Positions 32,404 to 41,774 of a stretch of 43,179 nucleotides of DNA are shown here, in pieces. Position numbers and translations under genes: made by a program. Source of the DNA: Bacteriovorax sp. (GTDB lineage Bacteria; Bdellovibrionota; Bacteriovoracia; Bacteriovoracales; Bacteriovoracaceae); NCBI GenBank assembly GCA_014377485.1, contig JACMPM010000099.1, positions 1 through 43,179 on the forward strand. Reading direction: 5' to 3'. The notes beneath the pieces are model-generated. The model made no database searches and had not been told where the DNA came from. It saw nothing but the letters and a program-made list of their open reading frames with translations. Each line of letters begins with the position of its first letter. Positions within the stretch are counted from its first letter, which is position 1.

Positions 32404-33998
32404 AACGTATAGCTAAGCTCAGTACCAACGATTTGCTTTTGATACCTGGACTCAGCTTGTTTAGAAGAGTTCTCTGTAAAATTATAATTAACTGCCAATC
32501 TTATTTTATTAGTAAAGGCTTTTGAGATTTCAATGCCTGGATTGAGAATAAGTTCATAGCCTTTTAATTCTTTAAGCTCTTTTGTATCAGTAATTGTAGC
32601 GGAAACAATCATCTGAAATGTATAGGTAGGTACAAATTCGAAGACTAGATAGACGATGCGTACCAAGTAAGTGTTGTTGCTTAATGTTTCATTATCGTAA
32701 TACCTAAGCTGGCTCATATCAAAGGTGGCAATTAACAAATGTTGGCCTTCGTTTAAAAAGACGTATTGATCAGCACTTAAACTCAACGTTTTATAATTAG
32801 CAAATCCTGTTTCATCAGTATAATCAGAACGTCTTAGTTTGAAATAAGTTTCACCTGAACTAGCAAGAGAGAGCTGTTCGCCAATACCTACCGTATAACT
32901 TTTAGAAAAAAAGATTTGCTGATGATTAATTTTCCAATCTTTATAAACTGAGGCATACTCCATGTCCAAAAGAAAGCTGGCAGGTTGTCCATTAACTGTA
33001 TGTTCAAATTTATTCCGAATTGCAGAACTAATCGAAATGGAATCATTCCTATAAACTTCTGGAGTTTCCTGAGCTTTGTGTTTAGTGTATGTAAGTCTAA
33101 GCTCTGGAGTAATAATCACTTTTTTCTTAACTACAAAATCATATTTACCAAAAACTTCTGTTTCATAAATTGTAGAAGATTTTTTTGTAAGCGCTATGTT
33201 GTCATCATACTTTAATCTTTGAGCAACATTGGCGTAGAGCCTGTCCGGTGAAATCCTTCGCCCGTTTAATAAGATATTTGGATCAAGTTTGAATTCTTCA
33301 ACAAGATCGCGCATTAATTGTTCACTTTCTATACCGACTTGTGAAGTGAGATCTATGTCTATCGTTTTTCTCAAAAGAGGAAAAATATATCTTGGAATAT
33401 AATTTACTAAATTAATATCCAGACGTATTAAATTTCTCTCCACAGTCTTCAAGGATTCTTCTTCTCTTCTCATCATCTTTAAGAGAATTTTGGTATATTG
33501 AAACAATGAAATTTGCAAAAACTTTTTGTCTGTTTTTCCGTCTTTAATTAATTTTCGATAACTGGCTTTTGCCATGACAACGTCGTCAATTAGTTCTGAG
33601 ATATATGCTACATAATAAATGGAAGCAGTGTAATTAATTTTTTTTCCTGCTGATTTTGAAAATTCGTACCGAGCCTGCTTTAAATTATTGTTAGCATAGA
33701 GAGCTTGTCCGTATTCATAATGAAGATCTACGCTAGAATCATCTTCATTGACAGCATTTTTAAAATATTGAATGGCTTCATCGTATTTTCTTAGACGCGA
33801 ATAACATAGACCAATAAGAAAGTCTTTTTTACCTTGTACCAGCATTTTGTTATCAACTGATTTCAGTGAATCAATCGCTTCTTGATACTGTTCTGCCTGA
33901 AAAAGTTTTGTGAAATCTGGAGGGACCTGTGCAAATATTTCAAAAGATAAAAACAGAAACGCTATAATTAATAGCTTCTTAAAAATCAGCTTGGTCAT
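32400..33998 (-). CDS. TPR protein with predicted C-terminal outer-membrane beta-barrel
   Basis: A 532-residue exported protein: signal peptide (1-23), TPR-like helical repeats (about 25-160, such as LIGLCYSRLRKYDEAIQYFKNA and DLHYEYGQALYANNNLKQARYEF), a middle region, and a C-terminal half (about 270-532) of alternating strands with many aromatic residues and ending in ELSYTF. A terminal phenylalanine is the usual signature of a BAM-inserted barrel. The architecture resembles Slam (DUF560) or other TPR-porin proteins, though no specific homology is claimed. The gene follows the FecR gene; a terminator hairpin lies between, 19 bases before its ATG. Confidence 0.7.
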   Translation of the reverse strand: MTKLIFKKLLIIAFLFLSFEIFAQVPPDFTKLFQAEQYQEAIDSLKSVDNKMLVQGKKDFLIGLCYSRLRKYDEAIQYFKNAVNEDDSSVDLHYEYGQALYANNNLKQARYEFSKSAGKKINYTASIYYVAYISELIDDVVMAKASYRKLIKDGKTDKKFLQISLFQYTKILLKMMRREEESLKTVERNLIRLDINLVNYIPRYIFPLLRKTIDIDLTSQVGIESEQLMRDLVEEFKLDPNILLNGRRISPDRLYANVAQRLKYDDNIALTKKSSTIYETEVFGKYDFVVKKKVIITPELRLTYTKHKAQETPEVYRNDSISISSAIRNKFEHTVNGQPASFLLDMEYASVYKDWKINHQQIFFSKSYTVGIGEQLSLASSGETYFKLRRSDYTDETGFANYKTLSLSADQYVFLNEGQHLLIATFDMSQLRYYDNETLSNNTYLVRIVYLVFEFVPTYTFQMIVSATITDTKELKELKGYELILNPGIEISKAFTNKIRLAVNYNFTENSSKQAESRYQKQIVGTELSYTF

Positions 33999-34010
33999 TT
34001 CAATCCATTG

Positions 34011-34041
34011 AAAAAAAAGAGCATCCTTAATGGATGCTCTT
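34011..34041 (-). terminator. Intrinsic terminator between the FecR and TPR genes
   Basis: On the plus strand AAGAGCATCC (34017-34026) pairs with GGATGCTCTT (34032-34041) around 5 bases. Read on the minus strand the stem is followed by a T run (complement of the A run at 34011-34018), a strong terminator. It sits directly before the TPR gene start at 33998. Confidence 0.8.
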
Positions 34042-34095
34042 AGGTTTTTATTAACTATAAATTAAATTCAATTATTCTGCATTAAAATATCTTCT

Positions 34096-35688
34096 TTAAA
34101 TCTTTGGCGGACTATCTGGCAGTGTAATTGTTGGAGGCTGCTCTTGGTGATGTTCATGATGTTTAACTGGTGGTGGTGAAACAATAATTGGTGTTGGCTC
34201 AGTCACGTTTGTCCAGATCGGAGCAGCTGCAATCGGATTAGGAGCATTTATTGGAGTAGGAGCAATAATTGGCGGCGGGGCAACGATTGGAGCGGGAGCA
34301 TTTATTGGAGCAGCCGCAATAATCGGAGGTGGAGCATTAATAGGTGCTTGAGCGTCTATTGGAGCAATTCTAGTCGGAGCTTGAACGGGAGCAATAGATG
34401 CTGTTGGAGCAGTGGCGGTACTCGCTCCTTTGACTGGTTGTGGAGCTGTTGCATCTGTCGAAGTAGCAGCATCCACTCTTGTCACAGTCGGCGCGCTGGT
34501 ATTTGCAGTAGTCGAATCCGTTGGCACAACTGATCTGGTTGAAACAGAAGCAGCTACTGGAACCTCATTTGAGTTGCTTTCTTTAACATCAGGTCTAGAA
34601 TCCGCAGTTCGTTGCTCGATTCTTTTATCGACTTTTCCTTTATTTTGATCTGTTCCTGAAGGTTGAAATTGCCCTTCACTAGAGAGCTCATAACCATTTG
34701 GAGCTTTAAATTGTCCAGACCTCTCATCTACTTTTCCAAAATTATCAGCGATCACGAAAGTTTTGGTTGCATGATCAAATTTTGAATCCGGCGGTGGTGC
34801 GATAATATTTACTGTTTTTAAATCAATAATAGCTCCAGCTGAAGGCTTATACTCATGAGTTTTATCATTGAAAAATCCTTTAGCCTCAACGGCTTCAGCT
34901 TTTATTATATCTGGCGAAACATTGATAAAAACAGCACTGTCTACTCCTGGAGGGACTATATCGCGGAATTGCTTTTTATTTTTTGTATCCTCATCAAGAC
35001 CTGTTTTATTTTCTTTAAGTGCATCAAGCTGCTTCGGAGCTAATTTAGTTGGTACAAGAGCTCTATCTGAAATTGCTAAATTAACGGCTGAAATTTGTCC
35101 CTGTCTAACAAGCACTGCCGTACTGTTTGAGACAAGCATCTCTAGTTTTTTCTGTTCAAATACTTCATTTTGATTGGCCCTATCAATATGGGCCATAACG
35201 ACTTTACCTTCAAAAACAATGAGGGAACTGTTTTGATTAACAGGATTATAATTAACTTGAAAATCTGTTCCGCGAATTCCCATGGCAGATGACTTTGTCT
35301 GAATATAGAGTTTGCTTTTACTCTTATCGTCCATTTCCATATAATTTTTTGTAACTTCAGCCCTCATTTGTCCCTTGATTAATTTTATGATCCCGGCTTC
35401 ATTTTTGGGAAATGCCTGGATAAGCATTGAGCTGGATGGTCCTAGATTGATTGTCGATTTGTCTATAAAGATGAGCTTAATAAAGCTTTTCGCATACGTA
35501 ATAATTTCTGCTCCCTCAGGAAGAGTCTGATCCAATTTAATGTCAATTTGTGTTCCATCGTTAAGCTTGGCCTTTACTTTTCCTTTTATTAAAAGAACGG
35601 TTGCAACGCTATTATCAAAAGCAAAAATTTCACTAGTAATTGAAAGCATTAGGATAAAGAAAATTACAAAAATATTCTTCAAGTTCAT
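34096..35688 (-). CDS. Secreted FecR-domain protein with Pro/Ala hexapeptide repeats
   Basis: A 530-residue exported protein with a signal peptide (1-23), a FecR-type domain (about 27-165; LPEGAEIITYAKSFIKLIF and SAMGIRGTDFQV), a lower-complexity region and a C-terminal tail with eight Pro-Ile-x-Ala hexapeptides (443-490), then a His-rich and Pro-rich end (HHEHH at 511-515). Without a sigma factor gene nearby, FecR here is more likely a periplasmic or surface structural module than an anti-sigma regulator. GGAGAA precedes the ATG. The gene lies upstream of the TPR/barrel gene and a palindromic promoter region lies before it. Confidence 0.78.
   Translation of the reverse strand: MNLKNIFVIFFILMLSITSEIFAFDNSVATVLLIKGKVKAKLNDGTQIDIKLDQTLPEGAEIITYAKSFIKLIFIDKSTINLGPSSSMLIQAFPKNEAGIIKLIKGQMRAEVTKNYMEMDDKSKSKLYIQTKSSAMGIRGTDFQVNYNPVNQNSSLIVFEGKVVMAHIDRANQNEVFEQKKLEMLVSNSTAVLVRQGQISAVNLAISDRALVPTKLAPKQLDALKENKTGLDEDTKNKKQFRDIVPPGVDSAVFINVSPDIIKAEAVEAKGFFNDKTHEYKPSAGAIIDLKTVNIIAPPPDSKFDHATKTFVIADNFGKVDERSGQFKAPNGYELSSEGQFQPSGTDQNKGKVDKRIEQRTADSRPDVKESNSNEVPVAASVSTRSVVPTDSTTANTSAPTVTRVDAATSTDATAPQPVKGASTATAPTASIAPVQAPTRIAPIDAQAPINAPPPIIAAAPINAPAPIVAPPPIIAPTPINAPNPIAAAPIWTNVTEPTPIIVSPPPVKHHEHHQEQPPTITLPDSPPKI
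34219..34362 (-). repeat. Eight 18-base coding repeats (hexapeptide Pro-Ile-x-Ala)
   Basis: Inside the FecR-domain gene eight degenerate 18-base units encode PIDAQA, PINAPP, PIIAAA, PINAPA, PIVAPP, PIIAPT, PINAPN and PIAAAP. The period is exact at the protein level but the DNA copies have diverged, so recent expansion is unlikely for most units. Confidence 0.85.
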
Positions 35689-35718
35689 TGTATTCTCCAG
35701 ATTCTATTGTCATGGATG

Positions 35719-35793
35719 ACTTATTAGAATTATAAGTGAATTTATCGCTTAAGAGCTTATCGGTAATTAACTTATTAGAATTAGATAAGTTAA
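35719..35793. promoter_or_regulatory. Twin palindromic sites upstream of the FecR gene
   Basis: The 14-base ACTTATTAGAATTA occurs at 35719-35732 and 35770-35783, 51 bases apart. Each copy is part of an inverted repeat: ACTTAT with ATAAGT (35719-35724 and 35732-35737), and TTAACTTAT with ATAAGTTAA (35767-35775 and 35785-35793). On the minus strand a perfect TATAAT (35734-35729) lies in the first site, 40 bases before the FecR ATG, so a bound protein would cover the -10 box. Confidence 0.6.
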
Positions 35794-35861
35794 ATCATAA
35801 CATTCTTTTTGGGCTGACAATAATTTGAGTCAGTTTGTCGTCTCAATCATCGCAAAAAATA

Positions 35862-36002
35862 TTAATCAGGTAAATGGACGAGGTAATCTCGTGTATCAAA
35901 ACCAAGTTCGCTAAAGCGATCTTTAATAGAATGCATATAATTGATTGAAGGAAATTCCCCTCTTTTGAGACCAATTCCATGGTGTGAAAAATCAGACTTC
36001 AC
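35862..36002 (-). CDS. Possible 46-residue microprotein coupled to the NTF2-like gene
   Basis: Not recognised. A GTG at 36002 overlaps the stop of the upstream gene (GTGA) and has AGGGA 8 bases upstream. The 46-residue product is soluble, with a His/Gly start (DFSHHGIGLKRGEF) and a plausible helix (MHSIKDRFSELGF). It could be a real small gene or a remnant of a longer one. No membrane segment is seen. Confidence 0.4.
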   Translation of the reverse strand: MKSDFSHHGIGLKRGEFPSINYMHSIKDRFSELGFDTRDYLVHLPD

Positions 36003-36361
36003 TTGAATGTTCCCTGATGAAAAATCATTTGCCAGTGGGTCTGTCCTTTTCTCCAAAGCGAGCTTCTTAAAGCAACTCTCTCTTCAATTAAATTATTTTC
36101 CCTAAAAGAAACATAAGTCAGTAAAAAAATATCAGCCGATAATTCTTTTACTTTATAGTCGCGAGATTCAATTTTGAGGGAACTATTTTTGTCTTCGAGA
36201 GGCAGACGCGTAAGAATATCTTTTTTGGTCCAGACATTTCCCGAAGAACCGAATTCATAAAAATCATCCGCGATTAGTTGTTCAAGTCTTTCTTGATTAG
36301 ATCTTGTCAAAGAAGTATGCAACTCTTTTTCATAGGAGATAAGTAGTTCTTCAATTGTCAT
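35999..36361 (-). CDS. NTF2-like (DUF4440) protein
   Basis: A 120-residue SnoaL/NTF2-fold protein. LLISYEKELHTSLTRSNQERLEQLIADDFYEFGSSG (split in the middle), TKKDILTRL, VALRSSLWRKGQTHWQMIFHQGT are the typical DUF4440 pattern (L-x-x-DDFxExG, then WxMxxHQGT). Such proteins are small binding or isomerase modules. It starts 11 bases inside the end of the flavoprotein gene, so the two are coupled. Confidence 0.75.
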   Translation of the reverse strand: MTIEELLISYEKELHTSLTRSNQERLEQLIADDFYEFGSSGNVWTKKDILTRLPLEDKNSSLKIESRDYKVKELSADIFLLTYVSFRENNLIEERVALRSSLWRKGQTHWQMIFHQGTFK

Positions 36362-36923
36362 TTAATCCTACTCGGTAAGCATCATAAATAATGCTGTCTC
36401 GTTTTTTCTCATTAGCATTGGTAAGCGAACCATAACTGGTAACTGAAACTGGACTCACACCACAAAATTCGAGTATCGCTTTTTTCATCATGTTTACTGC
36501 TGGATGAAAATAGGCAAGATAAAGCCACATAACTGGAGCATCACTCGCCATAATTAAACGCGCACTTCTACCAGTAAGCAATTTATCCCACATCGAACTA
36601 TTCTCACGAAATTTGAAAGCAAAGTTTGGTAAAAAAATACGGTCAATAAAACCTTTCAAGAGAGCTGGTGGTGCTGACCACCAAACAGGAAAAACAAAAA
36701 CTAAATGATTGGCCCATTTTATTAAACGTTGAGCCTCTATTAAGTCAGGCTCTAGAGTTTGAGGCCGATTTAAACTTTTCAATATGGGATCGAAGCACAA
36801 ATCAATTAGATTGATCCGCATGACGTCTCCACCTTTTTCCATAGCCCCTTTTTCGTAGGAATCAGCAAGGCGTGCACAAAAAGAACTTTTATCTGGATGA
36901 CCGAGAATAATCAGTGTTCTCAT
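36351..36923 (-). CDS. NAD(P)H-dependent flavodoxin-fold oxidoreductase (quinone reductase type)
   Basis: A 190-residue Flavodoxin_2 protein of the MdaB/KefF/NQO group: LIILGHPDKSSFCARL (4-19), FVFPVWWSAPPALLKGFIDRIF (split around residue 87) and the WW-S-P-LKGF flavin-binding pattern. It probably reduces quinones or other electrophiles with NAD(P)H. It overlaps the coaD gene by 4 bases and the NTF2-like gene by 11. No transporter such as KefC is adjacent, so quinone reductase is preferred. Confidence 0.85.
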   Translation of the reverse strand: MRTLIILGHPDKSSFCARLADSYEKGAMEKGGDVMRINLIDLCFDPILKSLNRPQTLEPDLIEAQRLIKWANHLVFVFPVWWSAPPALLKGFIDRIFLPNFAFKFRENSSMWDKLLTGRSARLIMASDAPVMWLYLAYFHPAVNMMKKAILEFCGVSPVSVTSYGSLTNANEKKRDSIIYDAYRVGLNDN

Positions 36924-37426
36924 GTAATGGCCTTGTCTCCATGAAGCTTATGAAGAATTTTTTTGGCAATAGAAGGCATAACGTATTGATCGATTCGTTC
37001 ATTTAATTGAGCAAGTTCGCGAATTAAAGTAGATGAAATGGTGGCAAAGTGAGGCTTGGCAAAAAGACAAATGGTTTCTAATTCTTTATTGATTCCGCGA
37101 TTCCCAACCGAGAGTTCTAATTCCATTTGATAATCTGAAGAATTTCTGAGTCCACGCAATAAAAACTTAGCACCTTTTTCTTCAGCAAAACGAGCAATTG
37201 TCCCTTCGTGTGAGCATATTTCAACATTCTTTAATTTATAATAATCTACATAGGCACGCATCATCTCCAAACGCTCTTCCAGAGTGAACATATAGGTCTT
37301 ATGGGGGTTGGTAGCTGCAACCCAGATGATCTTATCGAAATGTGTAGCTGCTCTCATCATGATGTCAGCATGTCCCCATGTTGGAGGATTAGCACTAATG
37401 GGATAGACAATACTTTTTTCAGTCAT
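36920..37426 (-). CDS. coaD: Phosphopantetheine adenylyltransferase
   Basis: CoaD adenylates 4'-phosphopantetheine to dephospho-CoA. The 168-residue protein has a nucleotidylyltransferase start, VYPISANPPTWGHADIMMRAA (7-27, His19 of the T-x-GH motif), ATNPHKTYMFTLEERLEMM, FLLRGLRNSSDYQMELELS (the CoaD RGLR-x-x-DF/Y-E motif) and ISSTLIREL. The usual GSFDPxTxGH is here SANPPTWGH, and the loop usually reading LLVD-A is GTIARFA, so it is somewhat diverged. NadD is excluded by the RGLR motif. It diverges from leuS, and GAGAG precedes the ATG. Confidence 0.82.
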   Translation of the reverse strand: MTEKSIVYPISANPPTWGHADIMMRAATHFDKIIWVAATNPHKTYMFTLEERLEMMRAYVDYYKLKNVEICSHEGTIARFAEEKGAKFLLRGLRNSSDYQMELELSVGNRGINKELETICLFAKPHFATISSTLIRELAQLNERIDQYVMPSIAKKILHKLHGDKAIT

Positions 37427-37547
37427 ATTTATTCTCTCAATTTTTTAATTTCCCTTCTATTATACACTTTATAAAAAGAATTCCTAGTGTTAGACTTTTG
37501 ACTTCCAAAAGACAAACTTACGGGTTCATTTACCAAGGATTTTCATC

Positions 37548-40001
37548 ATGTCCGAGAACAGCTCTGAAAACACTACAGAAAACAAATTCGAGTACAACTT
37601 CCAACAAATTGAAAAAAAGTGGCAAAAGTATTGGGAAGAAAACAAAACTTTTAAAACTGATAATCCGAATAACACTGGAATAAAAAAACCAAAATATTAC
37701 GCTCTAGACATGTTTCCATTTCCTTCAGGCGATGGACTCCACGTAGGACATCCGGAAGGATATACAGCTACTGATATTATGTCCCGCTACAAAAGAATGC
37801 TGGGCTTCAATGTACTTCACCCAATGGGTTGGGACTCTTTTGGCTTGCCAGCTGAAAACTATGCGATGAAAACTGGTACGCATCCAGACGTCACTACTAA
37901 AAAAAATATTGCGACTTTTACCCGCCAATTAAAATCTCTTGGGTTTTCTTATGACTGGGATCGAGAACTGGCGACATCAAATGTCGATTATTATAAATGG
38001 ACACAGTGGATTTTTGTCCAGTTATACAACAAAGGTTTGGCTTACGAGGATCATATAAATGTTAACTGGTGCCCCAATTTAAAAACAGTTCTTGCTAACG
38101 AAGAAGTGGTTGACGGTAAATCAGAAGTTGGTGGACATCCGGTTATACAAAAGAAAATGAATCAGTGGATGCTTCGAATCACTCAATATGCTGAAAGGCT
38201 ATTAGTTGATCTTGATGAAGTAGACTGGCCTGAAAGCATAAAAGAAATGCAACGAAACTGGATTGGAAAATCTGAAGGTGCGACAATTAAGTTTCAAGTT
38301 GATGGGTCTAATGAATCAATTGAAGTTTTCACTACAAGACCAGATACTCTTTTTGGAGCGACCTATATGGTTATCGCTCCCGAACATGCTCTCGTTCCAA
38401 AAATCTCAGCTGCTGATAAAAAAGATGAGATCAATAAATATATTGAAGTCTGTAAACTCAAAAACGATTTAGAGAGAACTGAACTCAATAAAGACAAGTC
38501 TGGTGTTTTCACCGGCGCCTTTGCAACAAACCCAGCTAACGGTAAAAAAATTCCTGTATGGATTGCTGACTATGTTCTTGCGACGTATGGAACAGGCGCC
38601 ATCATGTCAGTTCCAGCTCATGACGAACGCGATTATGAATTTGCCAAGAAATATAATCTCCCTATCGTACAAGTTTTGGAAGGTGGAAACATTGAAGAAA
38701 CTGCTCACACCGGTGAAGGGAACCATATCAATTCTGATTTTTTAAACGGAACAAGCAAACTCGATGGCACGAAGAAAATGATCGAATGGCTTGAACAAAA
38801 AAAATTAGGTACGAAAAAAATAAATTATAAACTTCGCGACTGGATTTTTTCTCGCCAAAGATATTGGGGAGAACCTTTCCCTCTTTTAAAATATGAAGAT
38901 GGAACAATTCGTTGTCTTGATGCTGATGAACTTCCTGTAGTCCTTCCAGAGTTGGAAAAATTTGAACCATCTGGAATTGGCGAGTCTCCACTTGCCAATG
39001 CGACTGACTGGTTGTGGATTATTGATCCAAAAACCGGGAAGAAAGCAAAACGTGAAACAAACACTATGCCTAACTGGGCGGGCTCATGCTGGTACTATCT
39101 TCGTTTTTGCGATCCGAAAAATGAAAAGGAACCATGGAATGCCGAGATCGAAAAATACTGGATGCCGGTCGATCTCTATGTCGGTGGAGCAGAGCACGCT
39201 GTCCTTCATTTATTATACGCGCGCTTTTGGCACAAAGTTTTATTTGATCTGGGTTTTGTTTCCACCAAAGAACCTTTTAAAAAATTAGTGAACCAGGGAT
39301 TAATTCTTGCCAGTGATGGTGAGAAAATGAGTAAGTCTCGTGGAAATGTTGTTAACCCCGATAGCGTTGTAGCGGAATTCGGTGGTGACTCATTACGACT
39401 TTATGAAATGTTCATGGGACCTCTTGAAAAAGTAAAACCTTGGAAAGCAGATGGTGTAAAAGGCGTTTATAATTTCTTAAACCGAGCTTATAGATTTTTT
39501 GCAGATCCAGCACATATCGCAAGTGGATCTGAAAGTGATGAGACTCTAAAAATTCTCCACAAATCAATTAAGAAAGTGACTCACGATTACGAAAATATGA
39601 GATTCAATACTGCAATCTCTACTTTAATGATTTTCACTAATCATTGCTACAAAGTTGGACATGTTACAAAAGAGACTGCTGAAATCTTCACACTGCTTCT
39701 TGCTCCAATGGCACCTCATGCGGGTGAAGAAATTTGGGAGATACTTGGTCACAAAAAAACTCTTGCGTACCATACCTGGCCTACCTTCAGCGAAGAGCTG
39801 GCCCTTGATGACACTATTACTGTAGCCGTCCAGGTAAATGGAAAACTTCGCGCAACACTAGAAGTCGAACCAGGAATCACTCAAGAAGAAATTCTGGCGA
39901 TGGCAAAAGCTGAAGAAAATGTAGCAAAAAATTTAGTTGGAACAATTGTAAAAGAAATTTATGTTCCTGGTAAAATTGTAAACTTTGTTGTTAAAGCCTA
40001 A
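37548..40001 (+). CDS. leuS: Leucyl-tRNA synthetase
   Basis: An 817-residue class I synthetase. HVGH (in [16 protein letters not shown], about 66-79) is the HIGH-type motif, the CP1 editing domain is present ([12 protein letters not shown] and [21 protein letters not shown]), and [10 protein letters not shown] gives the KMSKS motif. The C-terminal anticodon-binding domain and the final [16 protein letters not shown] region are complete. AAGGA lies 8 bases before the ATG at 37548. metG follows 16 bases after the leuS stop. Confidence 0.97.
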   Translation: MSENSSENTTENKFEYNFQQIEKKWQKYWEENKTFKTDNPNNTGIKKPKYYALDMFPFPSGDGLHVGHPEGYTATDIMSRYKRMLGFNVLHPMGWDSFGLPAENYAMKTGTHPDVTTKKNIATFTRQLKSLGFSYDWDRELATSNVDYYKWTQWIFVQLYNKGLAYEDHINVNWCPNLKTVLANEEVVDGKSEVGGHPVIQKKMNQWMLRITQYAERLLVDLDEVDWPESIKEMQRNWIGKSEGATIKFQVDGSNESIEVFTTRPDTLFGATYMVIAPEHALVPKISAADKKDEINKYIEVCKLKNDLERTELNKDKSGVFTGAFATNPANGKKIPVWIADYVLATYGTGAIMSVPAHDERDYEFAKKYNLPIVQVLEGGNIEETAHTGEGNHINSDFLNGTSKLDGTKKMIEWLEQKKLGTKKINYKLRDWIFSRQRYWGEPFPLLKYEDGTIRCLDADELPVVLPELEKFEPSGIGESPLANATDWLWIIDPKTGKKAKRETNTMPNWAGSCWYYLRFCDPKNEKEPWNAEIEKYWMPVDLYVGGAEHAVLHLLYARFWHKVLFDLGFVSTKEPFKKLVNQGLILASDGEKMSKSRGNVVNPDSVVAEFGGDSLRLYEMFMGPLEKVKPWKADGVKGVYNFLNRAYRFFADPAHIASGSESDETLKILHKSIKKVTHDYENMRFNTAISTLMIFTNHCYKVGHVTKETAEIFTLLLAPMAPHAGEEIWEILGHKKTLAYHTWPTFSEELALDDTITVAVQVNGKLRATLEVEPGITQEEILAMAKAEENVAKNLVGTIVKEIYVPGKIVNFVVKA

Positions 40002-40017
40002 AAAATTAAGAGGATCT

Positions 40018-41571
40018 ATGACTGAAAAATTTTATATCACTACTGCAATCGATTACCCAAACGGTATTCCACATATGGGTCATGCCCTGGAAAAAGTCAT
40101 CAGTGATGCTTATAATCGCTGGCACAAATTCTTAGGTTTTGAAACTTATTTTGTGACTGGAACAGATGAGAACGGACAAAAGCTTCTTGAAGCAGCTAAA
40201 GCAGCTGGCATTCCTACTCAAGAATATGTAGATACCAATTCAGCAAAATTTAAAAAATTAAGCCATGACTTAAATGTTTCTAATGATGACTTCATTAGAA
40301 CAACCGAAAAACGTCATATCGATGTCTGCAATGAGCTTTGGACAAAATTAGAAAAAAAAGGCGACGTTTATTTCGGAGTCTACTCTGGTCAGTACTGTCT
40401 TGCCTGCGAGTCTTTTTATACTGAAACTCAGGCTCCAGATAATATTTGTCCGGCCCACAATACAACGCTCGTAAAAAAAGAAGAAGAAGGTTACTTCTTC
40501 AAAATGAGTTCATATCAAGAATGGATTATATCTTATATTAAAACTCACCCGACATTTATCGTTCCTCAATCTTCATATAATGAAATGCTCTCACGCCTTG
40601 AGGGTGACAAATTAAGAGACCTTCCTATTTCTCGTCCGAACGAAAATTGGGGAATTCCAGTTCCCGGGAATCCTAAGTTTGTTATGTACACTTGGTTTGA
40701 TGCTCTTATTAATTACTACGCTGCCGTTGCACATACCGATAAAGAAAAATTCTGGCCTGCCTCTATGCACGTTATTGGAAAAGATATTACCTGGTTTCAC
40801 ACTGTCATCTGGCCAATTATGCTTCACGCTGCTGATATCGCAATTCCTAAGCAAGTTTATGTTCATGGAATGATTCTCGCAGAAGATGGAAAGAAAATGA
40901 GTAAGTCGTTGGGCAATGTTGTTGATCCAAATGATATGCTGGCAAAATATCCACTGGATAGTTTTCGCTATTATCTGCTTCGCGCTATTCCCGCTCAAAA
41001 TGATGGACGTTTTTCTGAAAAAGAATTAATTGAAAAACAGAATGCTGAATTAGGAAATAGTTATGGGAACTTAATCATGAGAGTTCTAAAACTTTATCTA
41101 AAAGACAACGCACCTACTCTAGATGGAACAGGAGTTACTCAAGAAGTAAATTTCGATGACTGTTTTAAAAAGATGAAAGAATATATGGAAAAACGCGAAC
41201 ACAACAGAGCACTGGAAGTTTTATGGGAAGGTGTGAACAGTATGAATCAATACGTGAACATTAAAGAACCATGGAAGCTAAAAGAAGATAAGGTGGCCTT
41301 AAAACAAGTTGTGTATAACTGTGTATACTCTATTCACGCACTCTCTACTCTTCTCTCTCCATTCCTCCCTGATACGGCCTTGAAGGCACTTCAACCTTTA
41401 GGAGTACAATTAGGTCGCTTTGAAGATGTTAAGTTTGGAACAACGACTTATGAGCTTACAGAGCCAACTCCATTATTTCCAAAGATCGATTTGCCTGAAG
41501 CCCCAAAACCAGAACCTAAAGCGCCAAAGCCGCCCAAAGCGCCTAAAGTAGCCAAACCAGAAATGGCTTAA
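40018..41571 (+). CDS. metG: Methionyl-tRNA synthetase
   Basis: A 517-residue class I synthetase. TTAIDYPNGIPHMGHA carries the HMGH motif, CLACESFYTETQ and ICPAHN form one CxxC/CxxH zinc knuckle (the type of the Thermus-like class), KKMSKSLGNVVDP is the KMSKS loop, and a Lys/Pro/Ala-rich tail (about 493-517) replaces the C-terminal dimerisation domain that some MetRS carry. The ATG at 40018 with AGAGGA upstream is chosen; a start at 39985 would lie within leuS and add 11 residues. It is cotranscribed with leuS. Confidence 0.96.
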   Translation: MTEKFYITTAIDYPNGIPHMGHALEKVISDAYNRWHKFLGFETYFVTGTDENGQKLLEAAKAAGIPTQEYVDTNSAKFKKLSHDLNVSNDDFIRTTEKRHIDVCNELWTKLEKKGDVYFGVYSGQYCLACESFYTETQAPDNICPAHNTTLVKKEEEGYFFKMSSYQEWIISYIKTHPTFIVPQSSYNEMLSRLEGDKLRDLPISRPNENWGIPVPGNPKFVMYTWFDALINYYAAVAHTDKEKFWPASMHVIGKDITWFHTVIWPIMLHAADIAIPKQVYVHGMILAEDGKKMSKSLGNVVDPNDMLAKYPLDSFRYYLLRAIPAQNDGRFSEKELIEKQNAELGNSYGNLIMRVLKLYLKDNAPTLDGTGVTQEVNFDDCFKKMKEYMEKREHNRALEVLWEGVNSMNQYVNIKEPWKLKEDKVALKQVVYNCVYSIHALSTLLSPFLPDTALKALQPLGVQLGRFEDVKFGTTTYELTEPTPLFPKIDLPEAPKPEPKAPKPPKAPKVAKPEMA

Positions 41572-41774
41572 TAGACTGCCTCAAAAAAGACCCGAAATTC
41601 AAGAATTAAACTTAAGGGCCTACAAGAAAATACAATATTTTTTAGTGGGCCTATAACTTAATCAACCTATTATAACTTCTAGTCTTATTCAGATTCTAAC
41701 GAATCAGTTCGGCCAGATTTGTGAAACGGACGTAAAATTTGAGTATAGACTCTTTAATCTTATTTTTTGGTGCA

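Noticed and set aside
34219-34362. 18-base repeats considered as CRISPR or iteron-like array
   Set aside because: Units are contiguous, degenerate and in coding frame, without spacers.
34348-34648. Plus-strand frames rich in Ser/Cys/Val across the FecR gene tail
   Set aside because: By-products of the low-complexity coding repeat on the other strand.
34096-35688. FecR protein as an anti-sigma regulator
   Set aside because: No cytoplasmic N-terminal part, no ECF sigma gene and no TonB receptor nearby; the protein carries a signal peptide.
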